Of a stretch of 64,000 bases of DNA, positions 12,401-24,400 are shown piece after piece. The translations under genes and the position numbers were made by a program. Location of the stretch: assembly GCA_023333565.1 (NCBI GenBank), contig JAJKFH010002446.1:1-64000 (forward strand), in the 5' to 3' direction. A model generated the notes under the pieces. It had not been told where the DNA came from and ran no database searches. It worked only from the letters and a program-made list of their open reading frames with translations. How positions within the stretch are numbered: the first letter of the stretch is position 1; the number at the start of each line of letters is the position of its first letter. This DNA is from Puffinus mauretanicus (taxonomy: Eukaryota > Chordata > Aves > Procellariiformes > Procellariidae).

Positions 12401-15400
12401 GAGAAGGAAGTATTTGACAGTTTGCACTGATGATTCATGCAGCCAACAGTTGTCAGAGTTCATGATAAAAAATACCAGAATCGTGAAAGTTGCTTTCAAA
12501 AGCCTATGCTACAGTAAATACATATCAAGGGGACCTTCCTCTGGTGAAAACACAAGCAATCTGTCTCTGACAGAAAAGGAAACAGCAACATAACATTATA
12601 GCTGCCCTCTTATCTTCCTTTTACCCCTCTGCTCGACAAAGCCCTATTAACAGTGCAGCTTCAGAGTAATGTTTATCTGTGAAGGCCAGTACTCACACCT
12701 CCAAACAAAGTTGCACTTCTCAATTATTAATAAATTGTATTGCAACGGGATGATGCTTTGCTCAGCATGAAGATGGTGTGAAACATATAAATGTTCATTA
12801 AAGCACCCAAAAAAGCTAAGCAGCTTACACCTAATTTGCAAATTTTAAAAGGGCTTTTATCCCCACAAACGAGAAGCCACAGTAAAACATACCAACGTTC
12901 TCCATCTTTTGTGACATATTCCCCTGGTTCGAGGTATGATCCCTTGTAATAACATGGGCACTTGGAGATGGGCACACAGGTATCGTGATTATCCAAGTAT
13001 GTATTATATGGGCAGCCACAGCCATCCACAGGAGCGAAGTCTTGCAAGCAATGCTTTTCACCATCAGCAAGGGAACGACAGGTTTGCTGGCACATTGTAA
13101 GATTGTAAAGGAAGATTTGATTTCCTGGGCAGGCAGACACTTCACTAGCTGGAGGGAAAATAAACAAACTGATAAATAAGGGATGCAGGATGGACAATTT
13201 AACCCTGACATTTCCGGTTTGGTTTCTTTGGCTGTGCAGCATGTAATGGTAAAAATATTTCCTTAGATTTTATTAAAGTACAAAAATATCATAAGTCACA
13301 AGTAATGCCAGCCTTTGTTTACCACTTGAAGACTTCTTTTTAACTGCTACTAATAGTTTCTACTTTCATACCCATGTTTGTTTCACATACTGACGATCAG
13401 AAAGAGAGCACAATATAGTAAACTCCTAGTCTCAACAATACTGTACTGTTGATGATAAGCAAGCACAATGATAAACAAAGACACTGATAAGCAAAGACAA
13501 TGTAAAAGCCATGATGGCTGGGATTCCATCAGTCAAAGATAGAAACAGCATTATTATTTAAACTGGGGAAAGAATGTGAAAGTGAAAAATATTCCTTTCT
13601 ACTTTTAAATATGTCACGAACAAATGACAGCTAAAGAATATAAGATGAATTAGTATACATTGTCTTTTTTAAACCCATTAGACATTTCTAAGATACTCCA
13701 AATCCCTTAACACTGAGATCACCGACAACCAAATTCAGAGAGAACCCGCTTATTTCTTGTGGTTAATTAATTCCACAGATAAGACAGTTCCACTACTTAC
13801 CACAGACACTTTTTCTCCAGCCTCCCAGTATGACCCCTTTGAAAGCACAGGCTCTTGAGTAAGAGGACAGGGCAGCACACAAGCATTCTTCACTGTCTTC
13901 GCAGAGGCAGGTGTCATATTTACATTTCTGAAAAAAGAACGAAAGGGTCAGTAAGCCCACAAGAAACCAATGGGCAATTGCAACTCAGTTGCTATGAAAT
14001 AGCCTGTGTCCTTTTTCTGATGTTGTTTTTATTGATTCCCACAGAGAACAATGGAAGGAATGGACAAAGACCAGAGGCTGAAAGTGCAGCTTCATTTCAA
14101 CAGAATGAAAATATTTGGATGCTTATCCTAACCTAAGTCAAGCCTCTTGAACCTTTAAAAAGTAGCCAGCCTCTTTACAACACCTTTCTTAAAGGATTTT
14201 GATACCATTCTTTCTCAGTTACAACTTAAAAACACAGAGATCCATAAAAATTAAAAATCATAATGGCAAAATATTAACCAGAACTATGAAGATATTCACA
14301 AAATTTGATCTCAGACTGAGTTCCAGGTGTGAGCAAAGACTTAGGAATTTCTTTTTTGCTCAGGTAAGCCTCACTTACTGCTCAACAGCGATGAGCACAG
14401 GGGAAAAAGAAACCATGGAGATTCTGGCATGAAAATGATTTGGTGTTACATTCCAACCAATACAGGAAACTTAATAATATTTCCTTTTTTTTTTTTCTGA
14501 CTTAATAGTAACTAATGTGTAAGGGTGCACACCTGCATGTCTTGGATCTTCTTTCCAGTTCAAATATCCGATCCAATAAAAATGTACATTAAATACAAAA
14601 CATAAGAAACCAGAAGAACAAATTTACCTTTTTCTTCAGCAGCATCCCATAAGAATGTCATTATAGGAGATACTTTGGATGTATGCTATGCTGCCTCAGT
14701 TAATCACTGCAAAAACTTCACCAGCTCTTATGGGCAAGCTACTCAGTAATGTCTTAAATGTTGGAACAATGATAAGTGTCCACAGTTATTCGTCTGAAAT
14801 AAAGCAGTACTAAGGAGTGCAAGATTACAATACCTTATAGTATTCTGAAGGATCAATGATTAAGTGACATCTTGCAAAAGGACCCTCTGAGTTTTTCAGC
14901 AAAGAACACCAATGTTCAGCATAATTTGCTGCAAAAAAGGAGAAAAATGAGATTATATAATTATATTCATTACATTCACTTATCTTCCTTGTGCCATATC
15001 TAGTTATGTTGTCACATAAATGCAATGCAAGAATACAAATGAGAGAACTGTATGCACTTTGGGGAGTGGAGAAACTACATGCAATCACTGTACATATATT
15101 TCTATTCTCCGATTCAGTTATCTAGCAGTAGACATGCAATCATAAAATAAAAAATCGTATCTTACTGCTGTAACTTGTTTACGTGGAATTGTGACAGCCC
15201 TTTCCAATTGGGGACCATAAAGCTAAGCTAAACAGAGGGATAAATAATACTAGGAAATACAAGCTGCCTTTGCAGATAATATAAATTAATGACCTTGCTT
15301 CCCTATCTTCCAGCTCAGGATTCCTCTACAATCACCCCCTAAACTTTCACTTCAATTTGATGGGAAATCAGTGCTCATATGTATACATACTTCCAGAAAT

Positions 15401-18400
15401 TAATTATTAATTTGACAGTCCTCTAAAAAAACTTCAATGCCACACTACAAGTCTTACATGCCTGTTGCGATAATATACAACAAATGCTGCTCATTCTGGC
15501 AGAAGCCAACCATCTGACTTATTAGTGTGCTTACCACTTTCAATGCTGAGACTGCAGGGGTCTTCCAGCTTTTCTACCCGGTCTGTACAGGTGGACTGGG
15601 CTTTCCATGTGTTAGCAAAGGCAGATCCTGTAGCTTCTACCAGCCCACTGGTTGTTTTAAAGTCATCACCTTCCATTCCATTAAAGTTCCCACAAAGACC
15701 TGTTGAAAAAGAAGGTAAAAGTTTTACCTAATTATTACTCATCCTCATTCTAAAAGGTCAAAAGGGACAGGACAACTGATCACCAACATTAGAAACAGAA
15801 GTTCATATAGCTGATTATTCCACTTCAATATTAATGCATACTATAAGTACTGAAGATTTAGAAGCCCTTTTTTAAATCTTTAACCTCTTGAGAAGAATAG
15901 TCTTCATGAAGATCTCTCTGCTTCAGGAGATCACTGCCCTAACCTGTATTTTTTTATGCTTTCTGATGATATTAAACCCACAAAATGCACCAAAAGCCTG
16001 GTTTTGTGGATAGTTAAAAATTAAACTGAATACAAAAGTAAGGAATATTCTAAGAATGTATTGGCACCAGAGTGATATGTCACTTCAATATGAAATAATA
16101 AAAACGCATTTCTAGTTGCTTGAGTCAATTCTTTTCCAATGTTTTGGTTTCTGCTTTTAATTTCCTCCTCTTGAATCAATAAGTAGCATGAATTATCAAT
16201 CATGTAAAGAATACATGACTCTCGAGTTGTGGAACAGCATGGCTTTGCTTCCCATTTGAATAGGCACTTGCCTTGAAGTTTCCCTTGAACTGATTGATCC
16301 GCAGTCACAAACAGCTGCATGACTGGAAACAACTGGATCTGCAGCTGAAGCCCAAAAGAGGTTTGTACAACAAGGTAGTAGGAAGATGGCTTGAATACTG
16401 AGAAGCTGGCTGAAAAACAAAACATGAACTGTGCTGTAAATACACACAGAAGCTGCCAAAAGAAACACTTCTTATTAGATTCTAAGATATCACCTACCAT
16501 GAAAACTCCGAGATCAGGACCAAATTAGTAATTTCTTTCCTTTAAAAATCGCTGGCTATCTAGATACAATGCTGGTTCCCACTAACTTCCCAAGTTGATT
16601 ACCTATATTGACTCATCCCTGGGATCAGAACCAAATTCAGATTTTCTGCAATACAACTTCAATGCTAACTCAATAAGGCTGAGCAATCTGAAGAGCAAGG
16701 AATTTTCTGAGACAGTATTATCCCAGCACTGTTGCATGCAATAAGTAATAGGTGTGTCTCTAAAAGCCAATACATAGCTAAACACTGCTACTAATAAAAT
16801 GTTAGATGCTTATACATAAGTTAATCAAGCCATTATAGAAAAATCATCAGAACTGACATACAAAATCAGCATAGTGGAGGAACTGGGCTTCCTAATTAGA
16901 ATCATAGAACATATCGAGTTGGAAGGGACCCATAAGGATCATCGAGTTCAACCCCCTGTTCCTCGCAGGACTACCTAAAACTGAACCATATGACTAAGAG
17001 CACCGTCCAGGCACTCCTTGCACTTGGACAGGCTTGGTGCCATGACCACTTCCCTCGGGAGCCTGTTCCAGTGACCTACCACTCTCTCAGTGAAGAACCT
17101 TTTCCTAATGTCCAATCTAAACTTCCCCTAATGCAGCTTCATACCATTTCCTCATGGCCTATCGCTGATCACCAGAGAGATGAGATCATGGAATTGTAGA
17201 ATCATAGAATAGTTTGGACTGGAAGGGATCTTTAAAGGTATTCTAGTCCAACACCCCTGCCATGGGCAGGGTCATCTTCAACCAGATCAGGTTGCTCAGA
17301 GCCCCATCCAACCTCACCTTGAATGTTTCCAGGGATGGGGCATCTACCACCTCTCTGGGCAACCTGTGCCAGTGTGTCATCACCCTCATCAAAAAATTTC
17401 TTCCTTATATTTAGTCTAAATCTCCCCTCTTTTAGTTTAAAACCATCCCCCCTTGTCCTGTCGCTACAGGCCCTGCTAAAAAGCTTGTCCCCATCTTTCT
17501 TTTAAGCCCCTTTCAAGTACTGAAAGGCTTCAATAAGAAGCCTTCTTTTCTCCAGGCTGAACAACCCCAACTCTCTCAGCCTTTCTTCACAGCAGAGGCG
17601 TTCCATCCCCCTGATCATTTTCGTGGCCTCCTCTGGACCTAAGGGAGGTGATCGTGCCCCTGTACTCGGCACTGGTGAGGCCGCACCTCGAATCCTGTGT
17701 TCAGTTTTGGGCCCCTCACTACAAGAAGGACATGGAGGTGCTGGAGCGTGTCCAGAGGAGGACAACGAAGCTGGTGAAGGGCCTGGAGCACAAGTCTGAT
17801 GGGGAGCGGCTGAGGGAACTGGGGTTGTTTAGCCTGGAGAAGAGGAGGCTGAGGGGAGACCTCATCGCTCTCCACAACTGCCTGAAAGGAGGTTGTAGTG
17901 AGGTGGGGGTTGGTCTCTTCTCCCAAGTAACCAGTGACAGGACGAGAGGAAATGACCTCAAGTTGCACCAAGGGAGGTTTAGATTGAACATTAGGAGAAA
18001 TTTCTTTACTGAAAGAGTGATCAGGCCTTGGAACAGGCTGCCCAGGGACGTGGTTGAGTCTCCATCCCTGGAAGTATTTAAAAGACATGTAGATGAGGCC
18101 CTTAGGGACATGATTTAGTGGACATGGTGTGTTGGGCTGATGGTTGGACACGACGATCTTAGAGGTCTTTTCCAACCTTAATGATTCTATGATTCTCCTA
18201 CAGTGAGCAGCTCTTCATTCTTCCAGTCCCTGCCTTTGCCTTCTGCTGCTTGGGTGGTGAGGCTCGAGCACTTGCCAGTGAAGACTAAGGCAAAAAAGTC
18301 ATTGAGTACCTCCGCCTCCTCCATATCCTGGGTAACCAGGTCTCCTGTTTCATTCTGGAGAGGGCCCACATTTTCCCTAGTCTTCCTTTTATTCCCGACG

Positions 18401-21400
18401 TACCTATAGAAGCTTTTCTTGTTGCCCTTAACATCCCTGGCCAGATTTAATTCTATAAGGGCTTTAGCTTTCCTAGCCTGATCCTTGGCTGCTCGGACAA
18501 TTTCTCTGTATTCCTCTCAGGCTATCTGTCCTTGCTTCCACCCTCTGTAGGCTTTCTTTTTGTGTTTGAGTTTGTCCAGGAGCTCCTTGTTCATCCGTGC
18601 AGGCCTCCTGGCATTTTTGCCTGACTTCCTTTTGTTGGGTTGCATCGCTCCTGAGCTTGGAGATCAGCACTTCCCGCTCGCCGCCCCTCTTGAGGAAGTT
18701 GTATACTGCGATGAGGTCACCCCTCAGCCTTCTTTTCTCTAAACTGAACAAATCCAGTGGCCTCAGCTGCTCCTCACCAGTCTTGCCCTCGAGACCTTTC
18801 ACAATCTTGGTCGCCCTCCTCTGGACACTCTAATACTTTGATGACCTTCTTATATTGAGGCATCCAAAACTGCACACAGCACTCGAGATGGGGCCGCACT
18901 ACTGCGGTGTAGAGTGGGACAATCACCTCCCTCGACTGGCTACCTATGCTGTGCTTGATGCACCCCAGGACACGGTTGGCCCTTCTGGCTGCCAGGGCAC
19001 ACTGTTGACTCATATTCAACTTGCCATCAACCCCAACCCCCAGATCTCTTTCTGCAGGGCTGCTCTCCAGCCTGTCGTCCCCCAATTTGTACGTATAACC
19101 AGGATTATCCTGTCCCAGGTGCAGAATCCGGCACTTGCTCTTGTTAAATTTCATATGGTTGGTGATTGCCCAGCTCTCTAGTCTATCCAGGTCTCTCTAC
19201 CTTTGAGGGAGTCAACAGCTTCTCCTCATTTAGTATCATCGGCAAACTTAATGTGCATTCGACTCCTGCATCCAGACCCTTCATAAAAACATTAAAGAGC
19301 ACTGGCCCTAAAGTTGAGCCCTGGGGAGCCCCACTGCTGACTGGCTGCCAGCCTGATGTAACCCCATTTACTATAACTCTTTGAGCCCAACCCGTCAGCC
19401 AATTGTTCACCCAACGTACTATGGACTTGTCTACCTGTGTGCTGGACATTTTGTCCAGAAGGGTACTCTGAGAAACAGTATCAAAAGATTTGCTAAAGTT
19501 CAAAAAATCATCATCTACTGGCTAACCAATTTCTTATAGCAAATCTATTATTACATGCTCTATTTATCTATTTAATCTACTTATTACATGGTCTGTTTTA
19601 TTGCCTAGAGCACTTTAATTTCTCTAAACTTTCACCTACACACTGTAATTGTTTTTGCACAAGCATTCATGAACATATCCCATGAATACTTGTCCTTTCA
19701 GATAAAGAATTACTTTCTTCGAGTAGCTTGCCATCTGCAGATAGGCTGGTAAATAAGAAGCAACACATACTGTGTCAGCGTGCTGCCTGAACATATCTAA
19801 GAAGGAGTGATAAAGAGAAGTTCTACTTTCCTTTCAAAAGTTACTCCCAGAGCTCACAGCTGCTGTCTGATAATGACCTTCCACCAGAAGTTAGACTCTA
19901 AATTAGGTGATCTGAGTCAGCCTCTGAAAGTGTCTCTCTAAATCCACTGATTATATAAAAAGATGCTGATGTCTCAAGTGAGCTGGGAAGATGAGATGGT
20001 GCTACACAGTACATCCTTCTTTACTGCCCTGGTTGACCAGTAAATACAGCAGTTACCTTCTGCCAGGGTTTCTTCCCACAGGAAAAAAAAAGCATAGAGA
20101 AGAAGTGGGGTGGGGTAGACATGCCTGAGCCTCACCATGACTGAGAGCCAGGAGATGCCCACACCATGTAGCCAGACTTGGAAAGTGCTAAATACTCCTC
20201 TTTATAGACAGGTTAAGTTATCTGCTTTAAATTTAAGCCATGACAATTCCTCTTTCCCAAGCTACGTGCCGAAGTATATTCAAGATGTATGAAAAAAGTG
20301 AAGAGACATTTTTTTCAATCATGCGCTGTACACAGAGTCAGTCTGCCCATGAAATTCTCAGTGACGACTATTAAATCACATTCATCCTCAAGTTGTTGCA
20401 AAATCTGAACAGATTTCATATGCCTCTCTTCCACTTTTGCCTCTGAAAAAATACACCCCCATGTGAGAAGTCAGGTGTGTGACACAGGACACACAAGGCT
20501 ACGTCCCTTACCTGACACATGAGGCACATTCACTGTCATCTCATTCAGTAACACACTGCCATCTGATCTGAAAACCACCACCTGTATAACAGCAAATAGA
20601 ATCATTGAGGTTCCAGGTACTGAGAGGAAAAGGAACTAATTAAAAAAATCAAGAGGGGAGACATTTTGCACATTTAGACTGTGACTAGAACTTAAAATCT
20701 TTGAAAGGAAGAATCTGTCTGAAAATTGAATGTGGCAACAGACCTGTAGGATACAAGTAAGGTTTCATCTTGCTACTCAGTGTTTCACTTACACCTGCCT
20801 ACAACAATTTACAGCAGTAACGAAATGCAAAGCTCGTTTATATTGGTTTCAGCAAGTACAAGAAAATATTGGGCCTTCAGGATCTATAGCAAGTTCCTAT
20901 TCCCTATAAAAGCATGTGCCGCAGCTTCAGTATAATCGTTTAGTATGATTCTGGCATGGTAAGAAAGCAGTTGTTAAACTTCCCCATAAAATGTTAGTCT
21001 GTACTTACAGAAACATAGAATGACGGGTTTCTGATTTGGTTTGGTTTTGTTCTAGTTATGCTGGCAAGGACACGGAAGACCAGAAACCCGGGAGGAAAAT
21101 TACGTCTACATGTATGTAAAATTATGTATAACTATAGTCTAGATATTTCCATAGCCAAACAGAATACTAAAGTGGTTGAAAATACAAATATTTAAGAAGG
21201 TTGGATTGTATCAACATTCAAAGATGGGATGTCTTCTGAAAAAGACTCAATTAAATCTATAAAATTATATCTGAATACAGTAAAATACTGTGAGGGGAAG
21301 AAGAATGGTATTCTTACTTCCAGTCAGTGTGGAATACAGTGAGAATAATCATACAGCAGAGAAAAGAGAAGGGAAGAGGGGGGAAATGTCAACTTATTTT

Positions 21401-24400
21401 AATCTCATCTTTTGTTCAGTTTAGGTCTATTTTGAGTTCTCGAGGCAGAAGCCCAAGTTGTTTTTTGGCCTGTCTGAGGTGCCTTATCTACCCACAATAG
21501 TGACTCCAGAAGAATTTGTTATTGCCCCACAGTAAGGGAAATACGCTAATTTTCAACATATCCAGCAGAACCGTCAAAACACTTACATTTTTTTTGTGAT
21601 CTACTAACAGCACAACAGTCTTCAAACAGGTCTGCCTGTCTGTGGAGCCACAGGGAGCCATCTCTGCTAGGAGAGCATGACTGTCATTTACAGTACCCTA
21701 CAATCACAGGGAAATAAATGTTCATTAGTCCAATCAAAAATCTCACAAGATGATTTCCAAAACAAAGGCTACAGCCATCAGTTACAATAACAATTACTGT
21801 AGAACTTAGCTATTAAGACCACCATTTCAGCACTGGCTCTGAAAGCTGAACCGTCTTTCAAACAAATTCAGTGGTATGGTTTCTAGTTCAGCAAGATCTT
21901 TGTCACCCAAGAACAGACACCAGATATTTTAAGAGCAGATGAATGAAATAGCTTCCTAGCTCCTTTCCCTAGCTGACTTTGACACTCAGAAACAGAAGCA
22001 GATATTACAGATCTGTCTGAGAGCTTCTAATCCTGAGAACTGCCAGTTTTTGCAGTCTACCTATGCATGAAGCCAGAGTGATCCTTTGATTTCTTATACA
22101 TGAAGGACTGCACTGGATAATGACAGCATAGTCTACTATCTGCCTTAACCATTCATAAGTTAACCATTCATTGCAGTTAAGTGCCCAACTCCCCCCTAGG
22201 ACTATTACAGCCCATCCTGAATTTTCCAGTACAGATTTTAGTATTTCTGCTTTCCCCATCCAATAAAAATGGAATAAAACAACAATTCACGGCTGTTACA
22301 TATCAGCGTGCAGACACTTGTATTTACTCTAAAAGAGAAAAGCCCTACAGTACACAGTACCTTGGCCAACACATAGTAACAGTCTCCGTGGAAGGTGTAT
22401 TTCTTCCCATCAAAGGTGGTAATATGGGAACCTCCTTCCACTGAACATGTGCCTGGACAGGGTAGATCTTTGCACATCCATCTGCCTGAATCACAGGTGC
22501 TAGAAACAGAAATAATAGAAAAATACTTGTAATACTACAGGAGCTGAGAGCACTGAAAACATCTGTATACCTAGCAAAGAGTGAGATATTCCCAGATGTT
22601 TTAAAACTTTATCTTTGACCATTTCCTTAAGATTTCCTCTCTGCCATATGCCATAGATACAAGAAAACTTTTCAGAAAGTTGGTTGTATAAACATGCAAC
22701 ATAAACACTAAGTTCAGAATGTCTTCAGGAAGTCTCATAGGACTAAGTGGAAGATTGAAAAATGCAGACCCATTTACAATCATTCAGAGAAAGGTGTATA
22801 AACAACCACAATCCTTACCATTCTTCACATTCATGGGTAATGCTTTCTCCAGGTGAATACTTCTTTCCATGGAGTTTGCAGTGGCACTGCCTGGCAGGTA
22901 TGCAGCCTTTTTCAGTAATATCATCATACACAGTTCCTGTAAAGCACAACAGTAAACCATTCCAGCTCTTTCAGAAATACGCAATTTCCACAGAGGAGAA
23001 ACTCTCAGAGGAGGCATGCTCTTAACTTTACATAGAAAACAGAGGTCGAGATTATAAAAACTTTGAAGAATACTCCTTCTACCTTTTGTAATATAAGACA
23101 CATGGAAAACACTTTTGTCCAGCTTTGAAAATCTAGGTCTATCCATTTATATAACTATACGCAGATGAAAAGCATAATATAAGTATACAAGAACAATCTC
23201 AGAATTTTACATGTTTAGATTTTCAGTCCTTCTGGTATACTCTGTAGACTGTCATCGTAATCTTTTTTCCTAAGGTTGACAATAAGTCTGAGAATTTCAC
23301 TCACTGTCCCTCATTATCACTCTCTGGGCAAATGATGTTCATTGTCTCAGAATTATTCAACCTAAGAACCATGATTTTCTCTATATTAGCAGAATTCCAT
23401 TTGTTGAGAAGTAAAAAGCAGAATTCCATTTGTTGAGAAGTAAAAAGCAGATTTATTATCTGTCATTGTGTAATATGATTTCACTATAAAATCATTGATT
23501 AATTAATCTTTTTTAAAAAACCTTATAATTATGTTCTCCTGGGGGGGAATAATGAGTGGCAGTACTAATTTTTAAGATATAATTTGACTACATTTAATAT
23601 TTTAGCTATGATCTTTCCCAGAGCTCTTGGTTTTGTTCCATATACAATCGCTAGAATAACACTTGCCTTCAGGGCAGAAACAACCATCCATGTAGTGTTC
23701 CTCACAAAGGCTGCTAATCTCCAAGTGTGAGCAAGTATCCATGCAGGGTGAGCTGCTTTCTCTATAGATCATGGTATCAGGACAGGTCTTGGCTGAATGA
23801 ATGAGAAAGACACCACCAGTTATTTGAGTGTAAAGTCCATCATTCCTCAGAAACCACAGATCATGCCCCCTACTCCCCTCAAGCCAGTGGCATCCCAAGC
23901 CAGACTCCATCTGGCAAAGCACGTTTGTCTGTTTCTGAACTGCCTTCCCTGCTTTTTATGTTTTCTTCTTTTGGTCTTGAATAAATCAAATTATCCCAGT
24001 CATCTGCAGCATCAGACCTCACAGTTTTTTAATGGGAGCAGAATTTCTACTTGCTGAAAAAGATTTCTTAATAACAAGGGTAATAGAAGAAGAAAACAGG
24101 AAGAACATAGTATGTAGTTTATTGCACTACTGGTATGAAATTTATAATATATGCCTACAGTTTTGTAAAGAAGGAATGAACTTAAATGTTTCACAGTGCT
24201 ATATCCATGAAATATTTGTTTCTTTGTAAAATTTATATAGCTGCTTACGGCAAAAGTGCTGTGTCCTCCATTCACCCGGCCGGCCACCTGCATGCGAACA
24301 CTGTCGAGAATACTCAGAGATGGTGCTGCAGAGGCAGAAGGAGTCCTCATGTCCATTACATGCACACTTGTCCTGCATGCAGGCTTGGATGTACATTTCC

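Noticed and set aside
17639..18175. 178-codon minus-strand frame in intron 11
   Set aside because: Antisense shadow of the plus-strand CR1 copy 3.
23655..23663. GT donor four bases downstream of the exon 7 GC site
   Set aside because: Using it gives a frameshift and an early stop in exon 8.
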